Origin: Dirofilaria immitis
Lineage: Eukaryota; Nematoda; Chromadorea; Rhabditida; Onchocercidae
DNA length: 64,000 nt
NCBI GenBank assembly: GCA_024305405.1
Contig: JAKNDB010000105.1
Coordinates: 2,232,001 to 2,296,000 of the forward strand
Direction of reading: 5' to 3'
The notes under the pieces are model-generated. The model was not told where the DNA came from. It worked only from the letters and a program-made list of their open reading frames with translations, and searched no databases. Made by a program: the position numbers and the translations under genes. Positions 14,380-32,922 of the stretch are shown here, in pieces; position 1 is the first letter of the stretch, and each line of letters begins with the position of its first letter.

Positions 14380-17300
14380 CTGTAATCAGAAATGTTTCGT
14401 CATCAAATTCAATTTTGAGAGCGTAAAATGACATATATTCTTTATTCTGGATTTATTAGCTATATCAACTTCCATGAATTTTCGAAAATAATAGAAGAGG
14501 AAATTGAAAATATTTTTGTTTAAAAATTTTTAAAAATTTTTGGTCAGTTTTTGATCATTCAATTAAAAGTACAGCACAAAAATTTTAAATTCGTGTAAGC
14601 ATTCAGCACTCATTTATTTCGATTTAGGAGATAAAGAAAACTTTTCGCTATGTACAAAATATCGAATAATTTCTCGAAATGGAGAATAAAAATTTCATTG
14701 CTTCTATGTCTTCGAATACTTTTGCATTAGACATCGCCTTTATTATTCATTATATATGTTTTTTTAGGGAAAAAGAAAAGAAATATCAAAAAAGTTTAAT
14801 ACTTAATTTGATTGAAAAATTTATTCTAAAATATGAAATTGCAAAATTGCATCAGTGCCTAGTCATATGATATGTAAGTTGGAAAAATGGACAAATGAAC
14901 TTTTAAAAACAACTGATTAATGCTTTTTTGATGAGAAGGATTCTAAAAATGATGAAAGAAACAAAACGTATAATGACCGAGCGAAACTAAAAAGATTTGA
15001 TTAAATATATTTCGAAATTAAAATTTGAACATTGTATGAATAAGATTTTAAAATCATTGAGTGAAATATATCACTTACGAAATATCGATATCTCAAAATA
15101 TCAGATATTTAAGATTTTCAATATTTTCTCGAAGAACTTGCGACAAAAGCTTGAAATACCATTTCTGGAGCTAAAAGATTGAATTAAAAAAAGAAAAAAT
15201 GATCAAATTGAATTTTTTCGTACATTTAATTATAAAAGGTAGCACAGAACATTGCTTATATTTCGAGAAGATCGAGAAAGAAAGAAAAGAACATTCATAA
15301 ACATTTTTGTCCATTCTGATTTATTTATATAGCAGATGTTAATTATGCAGAAATAACAAGATGTTTCCTTTTGCGATCTAGAAATCGAGAAAACTAATAT
15401 TTCTTATTCCTCTTTATCCTTTCTTTTCTTTGTACTGAAATAGAAAAAAAATTAAAGAAAAATCAAAATATAATACTCTACAAATCAAATTTGCACATTA
15501 ATATAACATCAGAGAAAACAAATTTGTACATTTTTCCAGATATGACAAAGTTTAGAAATTAGTATTTGCAGGCGGCGTACTATTTATTATGAAGAGATCT
15601 GTTTTTAAATATCTGATGTCATTTTGGTAAAAATGTAAGTACCATCAATTCTACCACCAGAATGAATTGTTTTTGATCAGATAAAAGAGCAAGAAAGTAT
15701 TTATTTGGCAGGATGGAGTTTTTCCAATGACCTTTTGAGATCTACCACTCACATTCTTGTCTAGCAAGCACTTCACCAAATTATTTAAACTCGCTAATTT
15801 ACCAAATCAAAATGTTGGGGATCACAATGAATCAAAACGTTGTCATTCTATTTTCATGTAGTTTATTTCTCGTAAAATCAATAGCAATTAAAAAACCGTG
15901 AATTTCTGCAATTGAACTAAGAACATATTCAACATAGTTTCTGATTTTTGTCCATTCTTCATGAAAAGCTGTTTATTTCTCATAATATGACCATCTATTG
16001 CCAATTTTTATTTTATCAGGAAATTCAGAAATTTTAATTAAATCATTTCATAAATCAAACATAGATTGTTTTATGAATAATAAGTAAATTTTGATGCTAA
16101 TTGGAGTTCAGAATTTCCCTTATTAGACATAGGAATACCATTAAAAATTTGAATTTGAAGGACTGCTAGCTTTATTAAGTTCGAGCTTTATGAAATGTGA
16201 GTCAATTGACATTTGAATGTAAAGTAGAGCGCAAATTTATTAATATTAATCAAAAGAAAATATTTATACAAAGCACTTATGGCAAATAGTACTAAGCCTC
16301 ATTTTTTCTAAACCTTCATCTGTTTTATTTTTTCCCAACAATTTCTATATCAATTATATCAGGCATCTTTTAAAATTTGAACTTAATATTTTAAGTGTTC
16401 GGTACAGTGTGTCTTGTTATTTAATCACAGGAGCTGAAATGAAATAAAGAGCCTAATGAAAAGGAAAAAATTGAAGTTGTTTTAAGAGAAAATAGATTAT
16501 TTGTTAAAAATATTAATATTACAAATTACATTAAAACATTAATGCTACTAATCAGCAGTAATCAGAATATTAAAGTTCAAATTTTTACCACGGAAAAGTT
16601 TACTGACAGACTTATAGAAACACATCGAATATTTATTGAGAATTTAAATTGAATAGAATGAACATAGCATGTAAAATTTAAATAGTATATAAAAAGTAAA
16701 GACTTAAAAGTTCCATTTAATAAAGAATGAAATTCACATCAAAATTTTTTGCAGATAGCTTAGATTACTATTTGCTCTCGAAGGAAAGTGTGACGAATCT
16801 TATTTGCAAGCCCTAAAATGGTTAAAATTTTGAAATATTTGAATCAAAAGAGAAATAAAATAAAATGTTTGGCTACTACCTACTTCTTTCAAACTAATTT
16901 CATTTAGTTCTTTCTCGATAATGATAATGATTTTACATAAAAATCATTTAAATTCTTATTTAGAACTGTCCAGAAGGACCGTAACAAAAAGGAATTAAAA
17001 AACAAAAATATATGAAAAGTTTTGAATGAATGTTAAAATCTGATCTTTTTCTAAAAAAACATTTGCAACTGAATTTTAGCATTTTTCATTATTTACAATG
17101 CTGACTGGATGAGTCATAAGGACAATGGTCAGTGATTATACTAAAATACTGCTTCGCTTCCTACACGCTTAAAATCGATTCAAATTAGACTCAGTATCGG
17201 TGTAATGCACAGGGAATGCGATGTCCATTAAACGATCCTAGATAAGCCTAGTGCATACAATGGACACATACAGAGCTTAATTATTCGACCAATTAACTTT

Positions 17301-18167
17301 CTCTAGAAAATTTATAAGAAATGAATAGGCTTCTATAAATAATTTTTCAAAATTATTTCATTACAACCAACAAACCTGAATTTAATTTAAGTTAAATGAT
17401 TCACTGGTATTTATTTTTCTTGAAAATTTCATTTTCAAGTCTTGACTATTCATTTTTAATATATCTCGTTTCATTTCAATAAGTAAGTACCATTGATGTG
17501 GCATCTCATAAAAAAATTCAGATTTCAACAACAGTTTGAAAATACATTTCCAAAAATCCGGAATTGGCATTTGAAAAATTTTTGCATAAACAATCAACTG
17601 CTCTCCTTTGAAATGATCGCTGTTAAAAATGTTATGAGGTAGAAGATGGACTGAAACTGCATACCTTGAAATTTTTATATACACATTTCTCTCAGTCTAA
17701 TACAGTAATCAATTTCTCATTTCAAACTTATATAAGCATACGAATTATTAGTAATAATAAAATTTCATTTCACATCTCATTGAGAAAATATTCTCAGGCA
17801 CTTTCGATTATGTATCAAAATAAAGGATGATGACAAAATGATCATTGGAATTTTATATCAATGGCATATGAGATACAAGTTGTTTTTCAATCGTTTTGCA
17901 AATTCATTCATTACTTTTCCTTTACCCTAAATATTTCAATAAAGATAATTTGATTCATTTCGTTGCCAGAGGTGTTCCATAAGAGGAAATGAAAGATAGA
18001 AATGCTCAGTAGTGAAATAGTAAAGAGATATTTTTTTTTCTTAATAACCATAGTTTACTATATATACAAAACGATAAGTTTTAGATTTCATTTATATGTC
18101 AGATTATTAAAATATAATTTAATTGAGTCTCATTCTCATTTAATAGATAAAGCTTCCTCTTCTGCAG
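14380..18167. other. Non-coding sequence, nothing recognised
   Basis: Very AT-rich. The longest open frames (for example about 100 codons on the minus strand at 17,684-17,382) have hydrophobic/Lys-rich compositions and no matched splice sites. No repeats of note. Confidence 0.4.
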
Positions 18168-18239
18168 CAACCATGTGAGCTTAGCAGGATCAGTATGGAT
18201 CAGGGTAGATTGGTGTTACGTACGGATGACTGGCTACAG
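18168..18239 (+). CDS. Candidate internal exon, unidentified gene
   Basis: A 72-nt phase 0/0 exon with a polypyrimidine CTTCTGCAG acceptor and a CTACAG|GTGATC donor, encoding 24 residues (QPCELSRISMDQGRLVLRTD and then DWLQ). The frame also stays open past the donor. No partner exon was found nearby, and the residues do not fit the troponin I N-terminus expected upstream of 22,365. Unidentified. Confidence 0.35.
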
Positions 18240-18867
18240 GTGATCCGGTCCTATGGTTCAAAACCAAACTACATGATCGTAGTAAATGGCAGGAATTTCA
18301 AGCAGATAAGAGAAAACAAAGCTGTAAATAATCAACTCTATATTATAGCTATCAGACTCATGTATATTAAGAGTAAGCATTCTTTAAAGTTTTTCATCAG
18401 AAAGTTGTAAATTTTGTTGTTTTATTTATATCCAAAATAAGCTAAGTTTGAGACCAAAACAAAAATTAAGAATTCCTAACTCTACCTTCGTTAAAAAATT
18501 CCGATATGCCTGCATCCTTTACTTCTGCTAAAAAAAATTTACTTCTGTAAGGAAGAAAAAAAAGAAAGTAAAGAAATGGTTGCTTTTCCCAAATAAATTC
18601 TACAGAATTGAACATTCATTCCGATATGGAAAAAGTATTAAAAAGGTACCGGGCATATATTATCACTTCCAATACCCCTACAACTTATTGCTAGATTTTA
18701 TCAAATCAATGAATTATTCAAAGTGTCACTAATCTCCGCTAGAATTTTATTTTGAACAGTAATTGACGATCAAAAAGCTTCTCTAAATCTTAAAACGCAT
18801 TCTTATCAGCTGCTTATCAATGGAATTATCAAGAATTGATTTCACGTAGAAATCAATAATGCCTGAA

Positions 18868-19007
18868 TCAAGAAAGCTGTTTGTCTGTTTTAGGCTTTCG
18901 TCTTGATAGTTGAGGCACATGTGGCGACCATATGAATTTCTCACCAGACCAGTAATTTAGCTTATCGAGATACTGCAATGGATACGATTCACACATATCC
19001 GATCGTA
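18868..19007 (-). CDS. Candidate terminal exon, unidentified gene
   Basis: A textbook nematode acceptor (long T tract, then TTTTCAG) at 19,008 is followed by 45 codons beginning RSDMCESYPLQYLDKLNYWS and ending PKTDKQLS, then TGA. It is aromatic-rich with a basic tail. It needs one base from an upstream donor. No such donor could be assigned, although an open frame lies at 19,667-19,368 on the same strand and contains a possible GTAAAG donor in the wrong phase. Family unknown. Confidence 0.35.
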
Positions 19008-19894
19008 CTGAAAAGAAAAAACATCTGCTGCCAGTATTTTTTTCGAGTTTCTTCACTTTCATTCCCCTCCCTCGTCTCATCTATCAGTATCTTTCCAGAT
19101 TTCTTCAACAGATATTCTGCCTTTTTTTATTTTATAAAATTGTAAAAGGAATAAACTGTTATTATCCAAATTAAAATGTTTTGAAATTAAAATCTAAACA
19201 AAATAACTGGCATGAAGTATATAATCTTTTTCCTAAGTTCATAATTCATCTAGAAATCTTTAACTTCTAAATCAAACTTATGAAATCTAAATTTATTTAA
19301 TTCCTTTATTTGAATTAATGTAAAAAATATAAATTTATTTGAAAAGCAATAAAAACCAATAAACGTACTAAGAAAAAATTGAAAAACTGCATGAGGAAAG
19401 ATTGCTTAAAAGGAAGCTCTTATATGGGTGATCGATAGATCCTAGGCTTCCACAGAATATATCCAAATATGGATTGGATGCTTTTTTGTCTCCATCCATG
19501 CTTTGGTGCTTTACCGATGACGGTTCATGATTAAATTCATTAGTAAAAGCCACTGAAACTGGAAAATTAATTATTGCTTTCTCAATCCATATATTTCCAA
19601 GATGTGAAGGGAAAATATGTTGCCATCTTGGCATCTTGGCTCTTTTTCTTTTTCTTCTCTTCATCATTATTTCTTTGTGTCTAGGCTAATGCTGAAATTT
19701 TTGAGCTAAAGCACATCAAAATTTTAAAAGAAATCCATTGAGTCACCCATATTTCTTACTCAAATGGAACTTATAATTTCCATGGTCTTCAATACCCATT
19801 TAAATCAATGATGTTGATCAGGCCATCTTTGCACAATAATTATTCATATAGAAATGTGAATAAAAAGTTGAAGAATTAAAAGAATCTAGTATAC

Positions 19895-19949
19895 GCCAAG
19901 TGGTTCATTACCAGACTGGAGAAGAATTATTGTCCTAGCCTCTTGTCGG
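19895..19949 (-). CDS. Candidate small exon, unidentified gene
   Basis: A 55-nt segment between a GCTATAG acceptor and a GGC|GTATAC donor encoding RQEARTIILLQSGNEPLG. The ending resembles the first strand and carboxylate loop of some PDZ domains (…EPLG…), but no downstream PDZ exon was found, so the family assignment is weak. The phase 0 donor would fit the exon at 14,379-14,263. Confidence 0.25.
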
Positions 19950-22364
19950 CTATAGCTAAGGATCCTCAAATAATTTCTGAGTAAAAGAGAAAATTATGAA
20001 AAATTATTTTCCCCACAAATTTCAGCTTTACAAATTTGATGCTATTTTCAAGTCATCTTTTCAGGTCGCTATATTAGTTGTTAAATTAAATTGATATTTT
20101 TCATAACACGAATGATGCGTAGAAGATGAAGGAAAGGAATCGGAACATTTTTGGATATTAATCAGCAAATAAAGAGATAGCGATAGAGCATAACTTAATT
20201 GCTAATCTTCATTTAGGATTTGGAACCGATAGAAGGCAAGCTTAAGACACAACTGGATGACTACAACATTCTCGAAATAATTTCAAGACTCTTACGTTTT
20301 TGAGTATAATTTCAAGCCCATTAAATTGAAAATATTTGATATGAGGATTTAAAATAAAATCATCTATAAATTATATATATTATTTCGACAACATTTCTAA
20401 CTTTCTTAAAAATAACTTAACTTTTCAGTTCTCTGAAACTTATAATTATGCACAAATTAGTGATAATAATTTTTTTACTTGAAATTCTAAAGTTTCATAT
20501 GAATATATATGCGATGATTGATATCTAACTCTTATAGCTTTGATCGGTCCATTCGTCCTGTTCAATTAAGCATTGTATTATGGAATAAAATCGGAAAATG
20601 AATAAAAGTGACATGAAAATGTCTAAAGACGTCAGATTTGATTCGTAGATAATTGCAAAATATTTTGATATAAGCTGTGTATATTACGAATGAATGGTTG
20701 GGAAAAGAAGATTGATATGATGCAGATTAAAAATAACCGCTTTCACTTTCTAGCCACTCTTTCTCAAGCTTATAATCAAGAAGCCAGACCTAATTCTAAA
20801 AACTTTGAAAGGCGATATCAAAAAGCAGAAGACTAGAGAATCTCAGAATTTGCTTAATTTCTAGGAAAATACATTCTTTCGAAAGAAGATTTTATATTTC
20901 TGCTCCTCAGATTATTATATGAATTTCAGTGAAAGAGGAAATTTTTAATAATTTTCAGAATTAGCCAAAATTTGCAAAATTTTAAAAAAGAAGGTAAAAA
21001 AGATAGGATATTGAAGTGTTTGCTTAATGAATGTTTTTATATTTACTTGAAATTATTTTTTATTAAACCGGTAATTTTGTTCTTTCAGTTATTCAACTTA
21101 TTGTCAATATTCAGGTATATTTTGCATTGATTGTAATTTTTTCAATAACGGATTCCAAATGTCTTTATTGTTTAAAATAAGTTTTGCTGGGTTCCAAAAT
21201 TTTTCAGTTTTTCTCATGATTATTTTCGAATAAAATTGTTATATGATACAATGTGATATTTAAAAGCTGCTAACAAATAATATTGCAAAAGAGAATTACA
21301 AATATTGAAACTAGAATTTGAAAATGACTCGCTGATAATTGGATAATCGAGTTTATCACATGATTAAAAATGAAAAATGATAAGTTTTAATTATCATGAA
21401 TTTAGACCACCATCATATGAAAAATCCATATTGCTCAATTATCAAACTGTACTATCCAATGGAACGAATCGTTTCAGTTTATTAGAAAAACTGGTTGCTT
21501 GAATTCTATGAATATGACTCACTCGGCGACGGTACTATCAAAGACTGTTATTTGCATTTCAGTTTTTGTTTCAGTGATGATTTTCTGATCATTTTGTGAG
21601 GAGTGAAATTTTCGTGAGTCCTTCTATATACTTTAGCATAAACGAACAACTTATCGATTCTCGGGAATTTAAAATGACTATGAAGTATAGCCCTCTTGCT
21701 AACTTTTATTCCGATCTTCATTTAATTTAGCTAACTTAACACAATACAAAATGCCAAGATATATGAAGCAGACTTTGAAAGCATATATCTTTAGTTTGAT
21801 TGTTTAGTAAACATTATTACGAAAGACCAGTTCTTTTCAGGATTATTGAACCAATCTCGAGTATTTAGCTCAGTCAATCAGCAATTTCCACTAACAATAC
21901 AGTCGTGCTGCTTTTCCCTATTTATTTGCTATATTTAATAAAATTTCAAAGATCGTTAAGTTATCTAAGCTAAGTCTCGAGTTGTCAACATGTTAGGATC
22001 TCGATAAATTTATCATTCTTGAACTTTTGTTTTCAAGAATCCAAAATTAATAAAATATGGCTTCATTTTTCTTGCAGCTAATTGTATTTAGAACATCAAT
22101 GGAAGAACAAATCGGAAAATGGAATTCGGAAAAGGAAAAAAATTAAAAAGGAAATTTATTCTGAAATGGCGACAAGTATTCAAAGTGATTATGATACTGA
22201 AGCAGTAATTAACAGTTTCTGCACATAATTGATATAATTTATAATTTAATAATCTCTTTTATCTGATTCGTTATTTACCTCCTTTTATATTAACAGTAGA
22301 AACTTAGTAATCTATATTATAATTTCTTCTCGGACATTTCTGAGGCAGTTATACCAAATTTTAG
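19950..22364. other. Sequence upstream of troponin I exons
   Basis: Should contain the promoter and 5' exon(s) of the troponin I gene if these are close, but no frame encoding the expected Glu/Lys/Arg-rich N-terminus was found. A weak plus-strand frame (about 20,757-20,834, ending KAED-stop) follows a TTTCTAG acceptor and may be chance. Confidence 0.3.
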
Positions 22365-25300
22365 GCGAAGAAAGCTGCAGAAGAGAAAGCACGTAAGAAA
22401 GCAGAAGTTCGTAAACGTCTGGAAGAGGCTAGTCGAGCCAAAAAGGCCAAGAAAGGTTTCCTCACTCCAGAAAGAAAAAAAAGCTGCGGGTTAGTCATTT
22501 GCAATACTAATATATTTGAAATTGAAAATTTCCTGAAAATTTGAAAAAGCCATGTTGACGAATTCAAAGAAATTAAATTTTTAATAGATTGCATGTTATA
22601 GAAACTGCTGATGATGAAAGCAGCAGAGGATCTAAAGCAGCAACAGATGCTCAAGGAGCAAGAAAGACAACGTGTCCTACGAGAACGTATCGTGCCGTTG
22701 CCCGAACTGGATGACATTCCTGATGGTTTGCTATTCTAATTTCACTTTGTGCGAAATTCTCAACGCAATTTATTTTTGCTTAACAATCTTTAAGAATTCA
22801 AATGCAAATGCATGCATTCATGCAAATGCCTATCATATCGCATATCATAGAATCGAAATAAAAGGAAACATTTTCTTTAGGATAATCCATGAATGCTTTA
22901 AGTGTATCATATCATTTAAATTCCCGACAATACTAAACAAACAAAAGAAACACTAAATAATTACAGCATAGATTTCAATTAAAATTCAGACTGTAGAGCT
23001 TATTTAAAGATATATGAAGTTTGGAACGGCGACTATATCCATAAATTAATAACAAACAAGTTTTGTTTAGCAATAAATCACAATACCTTTTTCTGTTCAT
23101 CTCCTAAATGAATTATAAACTTCCAAACATATTACTAATATATTTTCAATATAAAACATATTGGAAATAGGAATTTTCACTCAGTCAATCACTTTGTAAT
23201 GAATAAGCAACTTGGAATAATTAAAAAACAATCATATTTGAGTGAGTATAGAAACACAATACATATTAGATGATGTTTGTCATTTGGGTAAACATAAATA
23301 AATAAGACAATAATAAGCACTATTGTCTCAGGTAGGCAAATAAATAGAGAAATTTAGGCATTGAAATACGATTGGTTTATAGTAGCTACCTAGAGATTCT
23401 CAGAAAAAAGTGCGAAAATAAGGTAAATTTGTGGAATGACAATTATTTCTTCTGTTATCTACTCCTTTTTCACTGCATATTTGCACATCGATTAAACAAA
23501 GTAATTATTAGCGATATACGCAGGAGGCTGATTTCACTAGTATTTCAGACTAATCTTAAAATGATGTATAAATTCAATCATCCTCTAAAATTGTGGAAGT
23601 TATAAGTAAGTAGATTTGCATCTATAGAAGGTTTAGTGAATCTTAATTATCGAAGGATAACATTTCATTCTCAGTATATCGAGATTTTGCCTCTTTTAAA
23701 ATTGTGATAGTTTAAAAGTGTTATGGCTGAAATTTATTCAGAAGAATTGGAAGAAATTGCAAAGAATATGGGTAACAAGTTGTTGCAGCTGGAAAGTGAA
23801 CATTATGATATTAATTATATTGTACGTCAGAAGGATTTTGAAATCAATGAACTAACTATTTCAGTCAACGATCTAAGAGGCAAATTGTAAATTGTCAAGT
23901 CTTTTTCCCATACAACTTTTTTAAAATTAAATAAAATTTGAAATCGTTCATTAATATTGGTTCAGATATTAGCATTATAATGTCATATTTCATTAATGAT
24001 ATATATTTCAGTGTGAAACCGACTTTAAAGAAAATATCCAGAACGGACACCAGGTTTCATATCATCTTACTATTCCAACAAAGAAATTCAATAAATATAT
24101 TAGCAGATTTATGTTGGTAAAATGAAGCAACGGCTGTTGCTTCACTAATTCGATCTGACCCTTTGAAACAATTCTGCAACTAATTCATACTTTTCTGCAG
24201 TATTAACATATTGATTTATTTATGCAATAGAAAGAAACTTTTAGATTCAGTAAATTGAAAAAGAAGGATCAGAATTTTGTCGACTATCGTATCAACTTGA
24301 AAAATGTGGAAAGCAATAAATTCACTCTAAAAGAGGTAAGCCTTTTGAAATCTATAAGTTTTGCTAATATGTTTAAAACTATAAAAAAATATATATATAT
24401 CCTCATCCTACCGAATTATCATGTTTCAATCTCTTTGGCGTTCAGAGATCCAATTTTCTCTCAAACAATAATATCTCCTGGTATATTTAAAATAAACTCA
24501 ACATAGATAGACTTACAGTATGATGTATAAGATTGTGTGGCATGTAAAATTATAATTATGACAGTTATAATTTCACTTTAACTTTTAATTAGAAGTTTCA
24601 AAACTTATGAATTTACACCGAACTTAAAAATAAATTTCACATTTTGGTTATAAATTTATATTAAATTTGAATTTGATAAAATTTCACCCTTTTAAAACTG
24701 AGCGTTAATGCATTGACCTTTTGTCATTTCCTTTTGAAATGGCTTAGAAAGACAAATTTTTGATTTACACCAAAATTTTATGGAATGACATTATTTTTAA
24801 AGTCTTCGAGAATCTCAATTATTGTGCATCAATTATTAATTATTTGATGTTTTTTAAATTATCGAGGAGGGACGAAATTTAATTTAATGTCAAAATTTTC
24901 CATCTTTATCTGCATTACTTACATTCTTCTCATAATTATAACATTCCATTATGTTGTGTTATTTTATCCTTTATAATAAAATAATGGAGAAAAAATTCAA
25001 AAAATATGTATTTTAAAAGAAGAGCACAATGAGAAATATGGAAAATTTGATTGAAATATCTGCACCACAAGACATTTTAGGATATGTAAAAGATATGACA
25101 AGCTTCTATTGGCAATAACAAATAAAGATAAAATTAATTGATTATGAAATACATTACTTCTCATTTAAATTTGGTTTCGTTAAATTTAATCCTTTTCAAA
25201 TGATGGATAACTCTACAGAAAATATATAATAGGTAATACAGAATTTACCAATCTATTAGAAGTCTTCATTCCTTCTGAGTTCACTTTTATATCACCCATT

Positions 25301-25530
25301 GATCAGTCATCGTTGAATTCACTGAAGCAGAATATACATTTAGTAATGTATGTTGAGATTGTTTTTATTTGCTATTTCAATATAAAAGACAAAAAAGATG
25401 GCAGCTATCATTGTTCATCTATGATAGAATATGATTGAATACTAATCCATCCACGACATATTAGTAATTTAAATGAAAGTACCGCTTGTTACAGGAGAAG
25501 AAAGAAGCTTTCGTTGACTGGAAGAAATGA
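22365..25530 (+). CDS. Troponin I (muscle thin-filament inhibitory subunit), 5' end missing
   Basis: Inhibitory subunit of the troponin complex, which blocks actomyosin until troponin C binds calcium. Exons: 22365-22489, 22602-22725, about 23711 or 23719-23886, 24012-24053, 24245-24335, 25495-25530. Visible blocks are [31 protein letters not shown] and [14 protein letters not shown] (troponin C/T-binding coiled coil), [24 protein letters not shown] (the inhibitory/C-terminal actin-binding region) and a tiny last exon ending VDWKK-stop. The first listed exon is one base short in its A8 run (22475-22482), which must be A9 to read …KKKLR and splice in phase to KLLMMK. The 22725 donor (phase 1) does not match either acceptor of the next exon, so a microexon or another lost base lies between. 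N-terminal exon(s) were not found. C. elegans has four paralogues (unc-27, tni-1, tni-3, tni-4) and I cannot choose among them. Confidence 0.93.
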
Positions 25531-25566
25531 AAAAGCCTGTTAAAAGTTTACCCGATAATATACTTA

Positions 25567-25572
25567 AATAAA
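25567..25572 (+). terminator. Poly(A) signal of troponin I
   Basis: AATAAA begins 36 nt after the TGA of the last troponin I exon, consistent with the short 3' UTRs usual in nematodes. Confidence 0.6.
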
Positions 25573-26980
25573 ATTTACCTATGTTTTTGTTGTCTAAAAC
25601 ATCTAAAGTGTCTGATTACTCTTTTTCTCGGAATAGCCTATAGTAATGAAGTTTGCCGTCAATTTAAGTCATTTGAAACTGATTATAGGCGAGATAAAGA
25701 ACCATATATTAAAAGTATAAAATTTTTATTGTAATTAACTATCAAAATTCGCATAAGCAAGAAACAGCAAGAATAGTTTTGTTTCGTTTATTTATTCATT
25801 TTTCCATTTTTCTATTTACATTTCGATGAATACACTTCGAAAAACTACTTCAATCATTTAATTCCAACGATTTATTCAGGATATCAAATCAGTACATTTG
25901 CAGCTAATAAAATTTCCAGTAACTTTCTACTGAAGTGTTTACCAATGAGCAGGTAAAATGTGCGAAGATAATATTTGCCTTTCGCAACTACTAGAACATA
26001 TTAATGGTGATGAATACTATAACAAAAATATCATTAAAAGTGCTAAAGATATTCATCCAGCTATTCATTATGCAAAATGCATATATGTCATACGTACATC
26101 GATTTTCTTACAAATTTCTCTAATTTCTAAACACTTCTCAATTCTCTTCGTAATCTATGAAATATTTTCAATTTGATATTGCTATTTTTCTATTTTATCA
26201 TAATGTAATTATTTCTTTATATTAATTTTCATTCTAATAGAATTCAATACTTTTAGTATATACCTTTCAGTTTGATTCATTTCGTCTTCTTTTATAAAAA
26301 GAAAACTGCACAAGAAAACTTCGTCAAATTTATCAGAATTAATCAGAAAATCTACCATTTCTATTAATGAGAACAAATTATGATGAAAATAGCAATTGAT
26401 GCAAAAATTGATAAAGATTATAAACTTAATGAATATGAAAAAAATTACTGATAAATCAAAAATAAGAAATTAAAGTATTACATACAGTAAAGAACTGAAA
26501 TTCATAAAAATTAATAAAAAGCATAATGCAAACAATATGTTCACTTAATTATGAAAACTGATGATTTTTTTTCAAACAAAAAGTAATAATAAAATAAATT
26601 TCAAATAAAAAATCTACTCACAGGAATCACATATAAGATGGTATTTATCAATTCAAAAGTCTAACAGAATGAAGATAGAAATTTAAAAATTTATTCAAAA
26701 TTACAGAACTGTATGATAGGAACTGTAATAAAATCTGATATTTTGAAAAAGGCAAAGGAGAATAAAAAATTAGAGATCCATTTTACAACTATTTTTCAAA
26801 TTAATTCACAATAATAATAAACAGGAAAGTGAACATAAGTTGGAAATCCCTATTCTTGTATTAGATTTATAGCAAAAATGATTAAATTGGAAGATAATAA
26901 ATTGACGAAGCGATCTACTCTGCTTGATTTTCTGAAAATCATTCTGAAAATCAGTAAAATTGAGGTATTTCCTTCATAAA
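25573..26980. other. Convergent intergenic region
   Basis: Separates the 3' ends of troponin I (+) and the Na,K-ATPase (-). Only A/T-rich sequence is seen. A TTTATT at 26,689-26,694 would be an AATAAA on the minus strand, about 290 nt past the ATPase stop, and is the best visible poly(A) signal candidate for it. Confidence 0.4.
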
Positions 26981-32789
<5,809 letters not shown>

Positions 32790-32801
32790 ATCCTGCCCCT
32801 A
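32790..32801 (-). promoter_or_regulatory. Probable spliced-leader acceptor of the ATPase gene
   Basis: TTTATTTATAG on the minus strand ends at 32,799, leaving a 9-nt leader (32,798-32,790) before the ATG. No upstream coding exon was found, and Na,K-ATPase proteins often begin with a short Lys-rich stretch like the MAKKKGTDIN seen here. Together this favours trans-splicing over an ordinary intron, though a non-coding first exon is not excluded. Confidence 0.5.
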
Positions 32802-32812
32802 TAAATAAAAGC

Positions 32813-32922
32813 CCGGCAGTAATCGATTAATATCAATTATTGAAAATTTGCGTTTTAATTATTTTTCAAAAAATCGATAACAGTTTGATTCATAATAAAA
32901 AATATTAATCGATTACTGCCGG
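32813..32922. repeat. Inverted repeat, 21-bp perfect arms
   Basis: Arms at 32,813-32,833 and 32,902-32,922 are exact reverse complements flanking a 68-nt spacer. The element sits 15 nt upstream (minus-strand sense) of the ATPase leader acceptor, in what should be its outron or promoter. It could be a MITE-like insertion or a structured outron element. Confidence 0.93.

Noticed and set aside
17382..17684. 100-codon minus-strand open frame
   Set aside because: Hydrophobic/Lys-rich composition typical of AT-rich non-coding DNA, with no matched splice sites and no family resemblance.
19368..19667. 99-codon minus-strand frame starting in a Lys/Arg-rich stretch
   Set aside because: Open, with a possible GTAAAG donor, but its phase does not match the terminal exon at 19,007 and the composition is not convincing.
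22361..22717. 118-codon minus-strand frame over the troponin I exons
   Set aside because: It is the antisense shadow of Lys/Glu-rich troponin I coding sequence.
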